In this document: positions 1 through 8,347 of the stretch, piece after piece
Position numbering within the stretch: position 1 is the stretch's first letter
Layout of the letters: each line of letters starts with the position of its first letter
DNA from: Nitrospina sp. UBA6727
GTDB taxonomy: Bacteria > Nitrospinota > Nitrospinia > Nitrospinales > VA-1
DNA: 64,000 nt
Direction of reading: 5' to 3'
Assembly: GCA_002454045.1 (NCBI GenBank)
Contig: DKID01000026.1
Span: forward strand, 1 to 64,000
The notes under the pieces: model-generated
What the model was told of the DNA's origin: nothing
Seen by the model: only the letters and a program-made list of their open reading frames with translations
Databases searched by the model: none
Program-made: the position numbers and the translations under genes

Positions 1-329
1 AGGGAATATTTTTCCATGCCTTGCTTCAGCCGGGTCAGCCCCTGTTGAAATAACGGCTCATTGGCAAGTTTGTCATACTGTAACTTGCCGTTCACATAGC
101 AGCGTGGATTATCGCTTCTGGCGCCTAATTCTTTTCCAAGGAAAACATAAGCGATATTGCTGGCGTTTAGTTCGCGGGAAATTTGCTCTTTGTTATATTG
201 CGGGTTGTGCTTGCTGTATGGATGAGAGCGCACGTCGCACACCGCGGTCACCCCGTGTTGCTTCAACAAACCGACAAGGTAATCCGTGGTATGCGTGGAA
301 TGACCGATGGTGAATAACTCAGCGGGCAC
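1..329 (-). CDS. DUF488 family protein, C-terminus cut by window edge
   Basis: The reading frame opens with a GTG directly after the TAA of the dual-OB gene; a GGAG lies 8 bases before it, inside that gene's last codons. The N-terminus carries the DUF488 signature: a TIGHST motif at about residues 8-13, then VCDVRSHPYSKHNP and later LGKELGAR. About 109 residues are visible; DUF488 proteins are usually 120-180, so the conserved Cys/His-containing C-terminal part is missing. No reaction is established for the family. Zero spacing from the upstream gene implies translational coupling and a joint function. The family call is firm; the role is unknown. Confidence 0.85.
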   Translation of the reverse strand, partial: MPAELFTIGHSTHTTDYLVGLLKQHGVTAVCDVRSHPYSKHNPQYNKEQISRELNASNIAYVFLGKELGARSDNPRCYVNGKLQYDKLANEPLFQQGLTRLKQGMEKYS

Positions 330-1019
330 TTAGTCATCTCCGATAATGGCGGCCACTAACTTGTAGCAATTGTCTCCTAATGCCTCTGCGAGGCTTACGC
401 ATAGATAAACATCATCCGTCGCAATGGAGTACTCTCCAAGCCCTTTACTTTGATACTTATCCTCGGCAACCGGATCTGTAACCTTCAACCGATAGTTGTG
501 CTTGTTGTGCTCAAAATCAGCGCGAACTTCGGGTCTATCTCCTTTCTTCCAACGGGCTCCCCATTGAACGATGATGGTCAACGATTGCGGTTGTATCAAT
601 AACAATGAGTTCTTCAAACGTCTCGCTTGGGCAATCGAGACCCGGTCATTGTGTCCTGCGCGAGAGGAGCCCTCATTTATCCAAAGACCATTGGAAACAT
701 CGTCCAGCAATGCCGGTAAGTCCCGATTGTCCAAGTCGCCTATTTTTTCCCATGAACCCGCGCTGTCGATCAGATGATTCTCCCGCTGATGGTGCGCTGG
801 TTTTGGTTCCATCATGGGAATGGTCACCACATCCAAAATTTGCGGGCAACCGCCGTCGGCAAACATTTGTTCCCGCTCCAAAATTTCTTCGGTGTCCCGC
901 GCGCTTACTGGCCGTATCCACCCACCGTAGCCTGCGCCAACCACTTCCTTTCCGGCAACACAGTATCCCCTTATTTTTCTTGAGTTGGCTAAACAAACAA
1001 TTTCTTTTGTGTATGACAT
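330..1019 (-). CDS. Dual OB domain-containing protein
   Basis: A 229-residue soluble protein with no signal peptide or membrane segment. I start it at the ATG preceded by AGGGG at a 6-base spacing; a frame 28 codons longer exists but its extra residues look non-coding. The N-terminal YTKEIVCLANSRK stretch, GGWIRPVS, and the late WGARWKKG and YCLVSLAE-like segments resemble the dual-OB proteins often found beside DUF488 genes, here directly downstream. OB folds bind nucleic acids or nucleotides, so a nucleic-acid-related role is possible but unproven. The family assignment is from memory of the pattern and needs a profile search. Confidence 0.6.
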   Translation of the reverse strand: MSYTKEIVCLANSRKIRGYCVAGKEVVGAGYGGWIRPVSARDTEEILEREQMFADGGCPQILDVVTIPMMEPKPAHHQRENHLIDSAGSWEKIGDLDNRDLPALLDDVSNGLWINEGSSRAGHNDRVSIAQARRLKNSLLLIQPQSLTIIVQWGARWKKGDRPEVRADFEHNKHNYRLKVTDPVAEDKYQSKGLGEYSIATDDVYLCVSLAEALGDNCYKLVAAIIGDD

Positions 1020-1334
1020 ATTCAACCCCTGAGTCGTATCTTGGTCTCGGCGTGACAGATTAGTTAGCGCAAGATCAAAACGCAACAAATCGTTCGGGGA
1101 CAATACACCAGCCTAGGGCGGTTTTCAATTTCATTTTTGAATGAGAAAACACACTGCGCAACCTTGCCGTTTCTCGCTTTGCGCAGATTGCGAAAAAGTA
1201 TTTTCCGCGGTGGTGGTGGCGCGGTCGGCGTGCCGTTGAGTTGGAAAAGAGACTTTCTGTTTGGTGCGGGGTGGGATATACTATTGCAACAAACAATCGG
1301 TTGTCTCACGGTTATCCCAAACGAAAAAAAAGTT
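1020..1334. other. Gene-free stretch between divergent dual-OB gene and cysE
   Basis: No convincing reading frame fills these 315 bases. A TATACT at about 1275-1280, some 55 bases before the cysE start, could be a -10 box, but I see no good -35 partner. Near 1125-1146 an imperfect inverted repeat (TTTTCAATTTCA ... TGAATGAGAAAA) could form a weak hairpin. No tRNA or known RNA motif was seen. Confidence 0.4.
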
Positions 1335-2066
1335 ATGCTACGTCTGATTAAAGAGGATGTTCAGATTGCTTTAGAAAAAGACCCCGCCGCGAGAAATTTT
1401 CTCGAAGTTTTAATTTTGTATCCCGGTGTTCACGCCTTGATTAGTTATCGGCTGGCGCATCGTTTATGGAATATGGAGTTTAAGTTTCTTGCCCGAATCA
1501 TTTCCCAATTCTTCAGGTGGATAACGGGTATAGAAATTCATCCCGCTGCAAAAATTGGTCGCCGATTTTTTATCGACCACGGTATGGGAGTTGTGATTGG
1601 GGAAACTTCGGAAGTTGGCGACAATGTTTTCATTTACCACGGGGTGACATTGGGGGGCTTGGCGACCAAGAAAGCCAAACGCCATCCCACCATTTCCGAC
1701 AACGTGGTCATCGGTGCTGGCGCGCAGGTCTTGGGCCCAGTCCACGTTGGCCGTAACACCAAGATAGGTTCGGGCTCGGTAGTTCTTCAAGACGTTCCTG
1801 AATATTCCACTGTGATTGGAGTTCCCGGCAGGGTGGTTTTTTCTGGCGTTTCTTCCGACGCGGAAGATGATGAGGGGCCGGAATCTTTTCCTGATCCTGT
1901 GGCGCGGGCGATTGAGTGCATGTTGGATCGGTTGCCGCAAATGGAAAAAGAAATCCGTCAGCTAAAGGAAACCCTTGGGCAGAAGGGAGTAAGTTCTGCG
2001 CCATCAAGACCAGTTGAAATCGATCCCTCCAACATAAAGCGGATGTCCGGCCAGTCGAAGTCTTAA
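1335..2066 (+). CDS. cysE: Serine O-acetyltransferase CysE
   Basis: Transfers acetyl from acetyl-CoA to L-serine, giving the O-acetylserine from which cysteine is made in the cytoplasm. The 243-residue protein has the N-terminal helical part (DPAARNFLEV, HALISYRLAH) and then the left-handed beta-helix of hexapeptide repeats. IHPAAKIG, DHGMGVVIGETSEVGDNV and YHGVTLGG include the active-site histidines. The ATG at 1335 matches known CysE N-termini; the frame runs about 66 codons upstream without homologous sequence. The last 60 residues after GVPGRVV are charged and family-variable. It lies 114 bases before a cysteine desulfurase on the same strand, linking cysteine synthesis to sulfur mobilisation. 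Confidence 0.95.
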   Translation: MLRLIKEDVQIALEKDPAARNFLEVLILYPGVHALISYRLAHRLWNMEFKFLARIISQFFRWITGIEIHPAAKIGRRFFIDHGMGVVIGETSEVGDNVFIYHGVTLGGLATKKAKRHPTISDNVVIGAGAQVLGPVHVGRNTKIGSGSVVLQDVPEYSTVIGVPGRVVFSGVSSDAEDDEGPESFPDPVARAIECMLDRLPQMEKEIRQLKETLGQKGVSSAPSRPVEIDPSNIKRMSGQSKS

Positions 2067-2180
2067 TTTTAGATTACTCGCTGAACAAAAGTCTCGCCGT
2101 TTCCTGTTACACTCCACCCCGTTCCTTCGTGCTCTATTTTATCTGATTTTTCTCGCGGGTATATTTTCGGTACTTTACAT

Positions 2181-3356
2181 TTGGATAAAATCTACCTCGA
2201 CCACAACGCCACGACGCCGATTGCTCCAGAAGTTTTGCGCGTCGTAACTTCTGTATTGCACGACCAGATGGGGAACCCTTCCAGCGCACACTCCATGGGC
2301 AGGACGGCCCGCGTCTTGCTGGATGAAGCGCGGGAGCAAGTGGCTTCGCTCATCGGAGCTTCTTCATCCGAAATTATTTTCACCAGCGGGGGGACGGAGG
2401 CAAATAATTTAGCGTTGCTGGGAGTAGCCTTTGGGGTGGGCAAATCTGGCGGGCATATAGTTACTAGCCAGGTGGAGCATCCTTCAATTTTAAATCCATG
2501 CACACAACTTGAAAACCTGGGTTTTGTTGTAGACCGATTGAGGGTCGATGAACTGGGGCGAATTAATTTGCAAGCGTTGGAAAATTGTCTGACGGAATCA
2601 ACTCTGCTGATTTCTCTGCAACATTCAAACAGCGAGACCGGGGTTTTGCAGGATGTTAAAAAGATTGGGGAGATTGCCAAGAAAAAGGGAGTATTGTTTC
2701 ACACCGACGCGGTGCAAAGTGTGGGCAAAATTCCGGTGCGGGTGCAAGATATTCCTGCCGACATGTTATCTATCTCAGCACATAAACTGAATGGAGCGAA
2801 AGGAACGGGAGCACTTTATTTGAAGAAGGGAAGCCCGGATTTATTTTCGCCTCTTTGCGGCGGCAGTCAGGAAAAAAAAAGAAGGGGAGGCACGGAAAAT
2901 GTGGCGGGGATAGCGGGTTTCGGGAAAGCCTGCGAGTTGGCTCAGAAAAATATAACTTCCCGCGAATGCTCGCGTCTTGCTTCTCTACGCGACCACTTTT
3001 ATCAACTGGTATCCAGTCTGATTTCAGGGGTGGAGATTTTTGGCGATTTAGAAAACAGACTTCCCAATACTTTGAACTTGGGATTTGAAGAAGTTGACGG
3101 GGATACTTTGCTAATCAGCCTGGATATGGAAGGGGTGGCAGTCTCCACGGGTTCGGCGTGTAGCTCGGGCAGCGGATTACCTTCGCCAGTGCTGACGGCG
3201 ATGAACGTGCCCTCTGAAAAAATTAACTCATCTATTCGTTTTAGTTTTGGTTGGAGCAACACAACGGCGGAAATTGAAAAAGCCGCTAAGATTTTGGCGC
3301 AAACTGTATCACTAAACCGCGCTGGAAAATCTTGCGTGAAGACAAGCAAACGGTAA
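2181..3356 (+). CDS. Cysteine desulfurase, NifS/IscS type
   Basis: A PLP enzyme that removes sulfur from L-cysteine as a protein persulfide for Fe-S clusters, thionucleosides and cofactors. The 391 residues show LDHNATTP at the N-terminus, HTDAVQSVG (PLP-contacting Asp/Gln), SAHK with the Schiff-base Lys202, and GSACSSGS with catalytic Cys327, all standard for group I enzymes. The start is TTG at 2181, the only start close to the conserved YLDHNATTP; no strong Shine-Dalgarno is seen. No iscU, iscR or nifU lies nearby, so this copy stands apart from an isc operon. The pairing with cysE suggests it draws on newly made cysteine. nifS versus iscS cannot be decided from sequence alone. Confidence 0.93.
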   Translation: MDKIYLDHNATTPIAPEVLRVVTSVLHDQMGNPSSAHSMGRTARVLLDEAREQVASLIGASSSEIIFTSGGTEANNLALLGVAFGVGKSGGHIVTSQVEHPSILNPCTQLENLGFVVDRLRVDELGRINLQALENCLTESTLLISLQHSNSETGVLQDVKKIGEIAKKKGVLFHTDAVQSVGKIPVRVQDIPADMLSISAHKLNGAKGTGALYLKKGSPDLFSPLCGGSQEKKRRGGTENVAGIAGFGKACELAQKNITSRECSRLASLRDHFYQLVSSLISGVEIFGDLENRLPNTLNLGFEEVDGDTLLISLDMEGVAVSTGSACSSGSGLPSPVLTAMNVPSEKINSSIRFSFGWSNTTAEIEKAAKILAQTVSLNRAGKSCVKTSKR

Positions 3357-3379
3357 TTCCTCTGCGCGGTCTCTGGTAG

Positions 3380-4165
3380 TCATGAGTCATTCAGATATTT
3401 TATGACTTCATTCTTATCGGAAAATAATATGGGGTAATTCATGTTCGGTCGTTTAACAACAACGACAGATACTCTGAGTTTTTTTGCCGCGTCAATCTTT
3501 TGAGGTACCCCGCCTTCTTTCCCAGAAGATTTTGTAACGAGACAATCAATAGAGTAATCATCCATCATCGCCTGATTCATGGAAGTGCTGAACGGTCCTT
3601 GGACGGCGATGATCTTGTCCGGCGACACTCCTTTCGATAACAGATGATCAATCAATTGCGGGTCGGGGAGCATTCTAATGTGAACTCGCCCTTGAAAGTC
3701 ATGGCTAAGGAAAGGGTCAATGTTTTTGGAGCCCAAGGTCAATAAAATATTCTTGCCTAGAGTTTTGGCTTTTTCTGCGGCTCGTTCAATATTATTTACA
3801 AAGCAAATATTTTTTCCTTTCACCGTTCCTTCTGGTCGTTCATATCGAATATAAGGAACCCGACAGGTCCGACAAAAGATCATCAGATTCTCACTTATTT
3901 CCGAAGCAAAAGGATGAGTGGCGTCAATCACCTGCGAGGGGGATTCTAATTTTGCACGCGCAAAAATTTCATCGTCATTTATTCTTCCAGTTTCTATAAC
4001 TTCCCGCGGCAATATTTTCGTGGCGACTTTTCTTCCATATTGTGTCGCTACAAATACTCTTAGATGGTAGTTTCTGGAAATTAATTCGCGGGCGATTTGA
4101 TTTCCGTCCGACGTGCCGGAGAATAGCCACAGCAGTTTATTTTGAAGAATTTTTTGGGGGAGCAT
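3380..4165 (-). CDS. cbiJ: Cobalt-precorrin-6A reductase CbiJ/CobK
   Basis: Reduces the macrocycle of (cobalt-)precorrin-6A with NAD(P)H, late in corrin ring synthesis. Near the start LLWLFSGTSDG is the family's nucleotide-binding GT(S/T)E/D turn; ATHPFA, LLTLGSKN, RMLPDP, QGPFS and LVTKSSGKEGG are typical CobK/CbiJ blocks. I use the ATG at 4165, giving 261 residues and a 29-base overlap with cbiH; a longer frame to 4222 adds residues without homology. It is the last gene of the cobalamin operon and converges on the desulfurase gene 23 bases away. The similar TKSSGKEGG motif near the C-terminus supports the call strongly. Confidence 0.93.
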   Translation of the reverse strand: MLPQKILQNKLLWLFSGTSDGNQIARELISRNYHLRVFVATQYGRKVATKILPREVIETGRINDDEIFARAKLESPSQVIDATHPFASEISENLMIFCRTCRVPYIRYERPEGTVKGKNICFVNNIERAAEKAKTLGKNILLTLGSKNIDPFLSHDFQGRVHIRMLPDPQLIDHLLSKGVSPDKIIAVQGPFSTSMNQAMMDDYSIDCLVTKSSGKEGGVPQKIDAAKKLRVSVVVVKRPNMNYPILFSDKNEVIKYLNDS

Positions 4166-4895
4166 TGAAAGAATAACCGCGTTGTGTGACCAGTTTATTT
4201 TGCACGAGCCTGGTTGCATCATTTCCCAAGATGATCGTTGTCAGCATGTCGAACTGCAACGAAAACAAATCTTCAAAAGTTGCAATTTGAGTTTTTTCTC
4301 CAAGCCGGAAGGCATTTGAAACAATTCCGCAAGGTGTTCGGGGCGAGCGATAGGGCTTGAATTCTCTCAGCACTTCATAAACTAATTTCTTTCTTTTAGA
4401 ACTTTGCACATTGTGCAGGACAGAAACGAAGCCCCCCTTGCCCGCGAACTTGGCTCTCTCCAAAATGGTTTTTTTGGGAACCAACAAATCCGAAAGAGAC
4501 AAAGTCAAAAAATCATGAGCCAAAGGCGCTCCCAATATGGATGCGCAGGCATTTGCCGATGTTATCCCGGGAATAATCTCGTAATCAATTTGCAGATTAT
4601 TTTCCTCAAGCCTTTCCAATGTGAGGCCGCCTAGTCCATAGACTCCCGCGTCTCCACTGGAGATGAGGCTGACATCACTTCCTCCCATAGTTTTGCTAAT
4701 CGCTATATCTACCCTTTCAATTTCATCTCCCCACGGAGTTGCGATTTGAATTTTATTCTGAATTAAAGTTTGAATTAAATCCAAATACAATTGATGTCCA
4801 ACTATTACTTTGCATTTCTCTAAGGCTTTGTGAGCACGTGGAGTAATCATATCGAGTGCTCCCGGTCCAATAGATACCAAATAGAGTTTGCCCAT
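4137..4895 (-). CDS. cbiH: Cobalt-precorrin-3 C17-methyltransferase CbiH
   Basis: SAM-dependent methylase that methylates C17 and drives ring contraction in the anaerobic pathway. The 252 residues start at an ATG with GGAG 8 bases upstream. YLVSIGPGALDMITPRA is the tetrapyrrole-methylase N-terminal signature, and SSGDAGVYGLGGL plus PGITSANACASILGAPLAHDF are diagnostic for the CobJ/CbiH branch. The length is close to the usual 240-250, so no CbiG or Fe-S extension is fused. The start lies two bases after the cbiG stop and the end overlaps cbiJ by 29 bases, so translation is probably coupled. Confidence 0.94.
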   Translation of the reverse strand: MGKLYLVSIGPGALDMITPRAHKALEKCKVIVGHQLYLDLIQTLIQNKIQIATPWGDEIERVDIAISKTMGGSDVSLISSGDAGVYGLGGLTLERLEENNLQIDYEIIPGITSANACASILGAPLAHDFLTLSLSDLLVPKKTILERAKFAGKGGFVSVLHNVQSSKRKKLVYEVLREFKPYRSPRTPCGIVSNAFRLGEKTQIATFEDLFSLQFDMLTTIILGNDATRLVQNKLVTQRGYSFNAPPKNSSK

Positions 4896-4897
4896 TA

Positions 4898-5701
4898 TTA
4901 TGGTCTCCGGCTTATGATTTCCGACTCCCGCACGAGAGCGACGGCGCAACCATTTGCTGTGGTTTTGGGAACTACTAATTCGCCAAAATGAGAAGCCATC
5001 AAAGCCGTCGGCTCACAAACACCCGGAACACCAACGTTGTCTTCCACGAAACTTGAAGACGAAACTTGAATTTTGGCTGCGTTGATTTCATTCGCAGAAA
5101 AAATTACCAAGGGCCAGTGGAATTCATCTGCTAGTTTTAGAATGCAGGGTTCGTTTTCTTTTAAATCAATGGTGGCCATTATTCTGACTTGACCATGAGG
5201 GACTTCGGCATTTTTTAAAATTTCGGCGACGAGATTTTTTAAGCAATCATAGTTCACATTTTTTTTACAACCTACGCCCAAAACATAATTCTTCATGGAT
5301 TCCGTCCCGGTGGTGATGACGGGAACGCAACCTGTTTTGCTTGCTACTCGATGAGCCAACTCATTGGCGTTGCCTTCGTGCCCGCCAAGAAGGGATATTG
5401 CGTGACGGCCAAACTCATCGCAAACTATGACTCCAGGGCCGGACCGTTTATCCAAAATCATTGTGCTTAATGAACGAACGACAATCCCGGCGGCCATGAC
5501 GCAGACGAAACCTTTGTACTTCATAAAATTTTCGCTTAGCCAGTCTTTGAATTTGGAATCGTATGTCATCGCGCCATTTTTGAAACCTGAAGATTTGGGA
5601 ACCCACAAATCCCAAGAAGGATAAGCTTGGCGCAGTTTCCGGGCAAACGTTAGACCTTCTGAACGGATGACAACAATTGCCGTTTTGTCAGATGCGGACA
5701 T
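4898..5701 (-). CDS. cbiG: Cobalt-precorrin-5A hydrolase CbiG
   Basis: Opens the delta-lactone of cobalt-precorrin-5A and releases the C20 fragment as acetaldehyde, a step particular to the anaerobic route. The N-terminal domain is clear: VCVMAAGIVVRSLS, GPGVIVCDEFGRHAISLLGGHEGNAN, and VPVITTGTES. The C-terminal CbiG domain starts at YVLGVGCKKN and ends with GVCEPTALMAS and ELVVPKT. At 267 residues it is shorter than the usual ~350; the variable middle domain seems absent, the two conserved domains being joined almost directly. The start ATG overlaps the cbiF end by 14 bases; a 17-codon longer frame is unlikely. Confidence 0.92.
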   Translation of the reverse strand: MSASDKTAIVVIRSEGLTFARKLRQAYPSWDLWVPKSSGFKNGAMTYDSKFKDWLSENFMKYKGFVCVMAAGIVVRSLSTMILDKRSGPGVIVCDEFGRHAISLLGGHEGNANELAHRVASKTGCVPVITTGTESMKNYVLGVGCKKNVNYDCLKNLVAEILKNAEVPHGQVRIMATIDLKENEPCILKLADEFHWPLVIFSANEINAAKIQVSSSSFVEDNVGVPGVCEPTALMASHFGELVVPKTTANGCAVALVRESEIISRRP

Positions 5702-6452
5702 TTTTTTTCCGAAAGAGATGAGAATATTCTTTTGAATATAGGCGGGAATCATAGAAGTCTTCCGAATTAAAAACTTCGCCCACTAATATCAGCGCTGTCA
5801 AACGGATTCCTTCTTCATCCACCTTGCCCGCGATGGTTTCGATGTTCCCTTTTATAATTTTTTCATCTTCCCAACTTGCTTTATAAACCACTATCACTGG
5901 AGTTTCCGGGGGGTAATGGATGGATAATTTTTTGACGACTTCTTTGATTTTGTGGATGGACAAGAACAAGCATAGGGTGCATTTATGAGAGGCTAGCTTC
6001 TCGAGATCTTCATCTGGAGGAACCTGAGTTCTTCCACCGATTCTAGAGAGGATCACAGTTTGTGAAATTCCTGGAAGTGTCAGTTCACTTTTTAAAGTTG
6101 CAGCGCTCGCCGCCATTGAAGAGACGCCTGGGATCACTTCATATTGGATGCCAATTTTGTTCAAAGCCCGCATTTGTTCTGCGATGGTTCCGTAAACCGA
6201 CAAGTCCCCACTCTGCAATCTGGCGACATTTCGATCCGCATCTCGGGCTTCTTTATAAATGGCTACTTGTTCTTCGAGATTTAACTTTGAAGTATCGCAG
6301 ATTCGGGTAGCTTCGGGAAGACTGGACAAAATTTCTGGGTTAATCAATGAACCTGCATACATGACATAAGAACAGGCGTGCAACCGACGGTTTCCCTTTA
6401 CGGTCATCAGCTCAACATCACCCGGACCTGCTCCTATAAAATAAACTTTCAC
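5688..6452 (-). CDS. cbiF: Cobalt-precorrin-4 C11-methyltransferase CbiF
   Basis: SAM-dependent methylation at C11 of cobalt-precorrin-4. The 254 residues begin VYFIGAGPGDVELMTVKG and contain CSYVMYAGSLINPEIL, RLQSGDLSVYGTIAEQM, and VIPGVSSMAASAATLKSELT, all hallmark CobM/CbiF blocks. The start is GTG in a GTGA overlap with the cbiL stop, so its translation is almost certainly coupled to CbiL. The next gene, cbiG, begins 14 bases before its stop. The length agrees with the family. Confidence 0.95.
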   Translation of the reverse strand: MKVYFIGAGPGDVELMTVKGNRRLHACSYVMYAGSLINPEILSSLPEATRICDTSKLNLEEQVAIYKEARDADRNVARLQSGDLSVYGTIAEQMRALNKIGIQYEVIPGVSSMAASAATLKSELTLPGISQTVILSRIGGRTQVPPDEDLEKLASHKCTLCLFLSIHKIKEVVKKLSIHYPPETPVIVVYKASWEDEKIIKGNIETIAGKVDEEGIRLTALILVGEVFNSEDFYDSRLYSKEYSHLFRKKNVRI

Positions 6453-7189
6453 CGGCCATTCCTCTTATGGGGTAGAACTTTTCGGATGAGGATTACGGAC
6501 AAATAGCCTGGCTTTTCGTCGCGACTTAAACTCATGAGGTCGCGGGTCAGGATTTCATTATCCAAACCAATCCGTTTTCCAAGCACACAATTTTTCAGGA
6601 TATCCATTTCGATCAAAAGTTCGCGAACCCAACCAAACCGGTCGCCGATTTTCATAAGGACGATGCTTTCGTTCCTCTCAATTTCCTCTCTTAATTCTGC
6701 GGGAGTTTCCGGACAGGGAAGAATCAGGATTTTTTCTTTACCCTGACCTAGGGGAAAATCTAGGGCTGCGGATAACGCTTGAAAAGAACTTATTCCGGGA
6801 TAAGTTGAGATGGAAATTCCAGGCATTAATTCTTTCAAGGCGGCGACGGTGTAAGAATAGGTTGAATAAATATACGGATCCCCAATGGTGATATAAACGA
6901 GGTTCAGTTTTTTTTTTAGGTCAACGATAATCCTTCCAGCAATATCTCGGTAAATCGAACTGAGAAAATTTTCATCGTTGGACATGGGGTAATCTAAAAA
7001 CTCAATTGCATCTTGTTGGATATCGATATCCTTTATGCAGGCTAAGGCTACGGAACTCTTTGAGCCGCTGGCGCGAGGAACCAAAACCTTGTCAGCCTTC
7101 ATCAGAGTGTTGAGACTTTTTACGGTGATATATTCCCGCGGTCCCGGCCCCACGCCGATTCCAAAAAATGTTCCACAAGTTTCATTCAT
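6449..7189 (-). CDS. cbiL: Cobalt-precorrin-2 C20-methyltransferase CbiL
   Basis: SAM-dependent C20 methylation, the first methylation after cobalt insertion. The 246-residue protein opens FFGIGVGPGPREYITVKS, followed by KVLVPRA, LVYITIGDPYIYSTYSYT and YPGISSFQALSAAL, as expected for the CobI/CbiL branch of tetrapyrrole methylases. Its first 8 bases lie inside the end of cbiD and its stop overlaps the cbiF GTG start. The length is normal for the family. Confidence 0.95.
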   Translation of the reverse strand: MNETCGTFFGIGVGPGPREYITVKSLNTLMKADKVLVPRASGSKSSVALACIKDIDIQQDAIEFLDYPMSNDENFLSSIYRDIAGRIIVDLKKKLNLVYITIGDPYIYSTYSYTVAALKELMPGISISTYPGISSFQALSAALDFPLGQGKEKILILPCPETPAELREEIERNESIVLMKIGDRFGWVRELLIEMDILKNCVLGKRIGLDNEILTRDLMSLSRDEKPGYLSVILIRKVLPHKRNGR

Positions 7190-8330
7190 TGATTACTGCT
7201 TGCCCGATCAGGTTGCCTTTGAAATCTGCCAATAAAACTTTCACCGGCATTATTTTTTCTATGTACTCGAAAACCGCTCGCGAAATTTTCTCTGCTACCG
7301 CATCAAAAAAAATACTGCTGATATGATTCTCTGCGCTGATTTGGATTAAATGTTCCACCGTGTTCGATGATTGCAATTTTATTTTCATAGCGTTTGGAAA
7401 AATATTTTCCGCAATTTTTAAAAGGGCAGAGAGCGCGGATGGAGATTGACTGGAGTGGGTGTTCCAATGTCCATCAATCACTTTCGCCAATTTGCCAGGG
7501 TGGCCTGCCAGGATGAGCGTTTTCACATTATCTTTTTCTGCGCACGATTTTTGTTTTAAGTGCTCCAGCGCGAATCCGATGAAATTCGAAACCATACATA
7601 TTCGGTTCAAGGGCACCCCTTTTTTTTCGTGAAAAAATTTCTGCCCCCAACGTCCCGGACTAAAAACAATGAACTTCGATCGCGTTGCCAAAGCCACATC
7701 AATATAAATTTCGATTGATGCCTTCCATGCACTCTGGGACATAGGCTCAACTATCCCAGTTGTTCCGAGGATAGAAATCCCTTTGTGAATTCCTAGTCTG
7801 GGGTTAAAAGTTTTTGAAGCGATTTTCTCCCCATCGGGAACACTGATCACCACGTCCAATCCAGACTCTCTCCATGCTTCATGGGTCGCGGGGTCTTTAA
7901 GAACTTGCTCGAGATTTTGCCGGATCATTTGTCTGGGAATAGGGTTGATCGCGGGTTCCCCCTTGGGAATTTGGAGTCCCGCTTCGGTTATTATTCCCAC
8001 GCCATCCCCTGCGTAAAAATAAATCCCCGTCCTCTGTTTATTTGACTTTACCTCCACTTCCACTTTGCATTTGTCTGTCACATCGGGATCATCGCCCGCG
8101 TCTTTTATAACTTGAGCCATCGCCCCTTGTTTTGTGCTACGGCAAAAATTTACGGGAACCAACAATTTTTTTCCTGAAGGCAAATCAATTTCAATCTGTT
8201 TCTCTTCGGACTTAAAGATTAAAAAATTGAGAGCACTCTTGGCCGCCGCCGCGGCACAACTACCCGTTGTGATTCCCCGGGTCAATCCGTTTGCGGCTGG
8301 GATGGTTAAATCAACGATGGAGGTTGGCAT
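7182..8330 (-). CDS. cbiD: Cobalt-precorrin-5B C1-methyltransferase CbiD
   Basis: SAM-dependent C1 methylation of cobalt-precorrin-5B; CbiD is unrelated to the other methylases and marks the anaerobic (early cobalt) pathway. It shows NGLTRGITTGSCAAAAAKSA near the N-terminus, then DAGDDPDVT, GDGVGIITEAGLQIPKGEPA, INPIPRQMI, and LGTTGIVEPMS, which are standard CbiD blocks. The ATG at 8330 has AGGA 7 bases upstream and gives 382 residues; a TTG 7 codons earlier would overlap cbiC. The gene follows cbiC and overlaps cbiL by 8 bases. Confidence 0.95.
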   Translation of the reverse strand: MPTSIVDLTIPAANGLTRGITTGSCAAAAAKSALNFLIFKSEEKQIEIDLPSGKKLLVPVNFCRSTKQGAMAQVIKDAGDDPDVTDKCKVEVEVKSNKQRTGIYFYAGDGVGIITEAGLQIPKGEPAINPIPRQMIRQNLEQVLKDPATHEAWRESGLDVVISVPDGEKIASKTFNPRLGIHKGISILGTTGIVEPMSQSAWKASIEIYIDVALATRSKFIVFSPGRWGQKFFHEKKGVPLNRICMVSNFIGFALEHLKQKSCAEKDNVKTLILAGHPGKLAKVIDGHWNTHSSQSPSALSALLKIAENIFPNAMKIKLQSSNTVEHLIQISAENHISSIFFDAVAEKISRAVFEYIEKIMPVKVLLADFKGNLIGQAVINE

Positions 8331-8347
8331 ACCGTTTTCCTGAAAGG

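Noticed and set aside
605..1063. Plus-strand frame opposite the dual-OB gene
   Set aside because: It has no recognisable domain, no ribosome site, and lies wholly antisense to a protein with family motifs.
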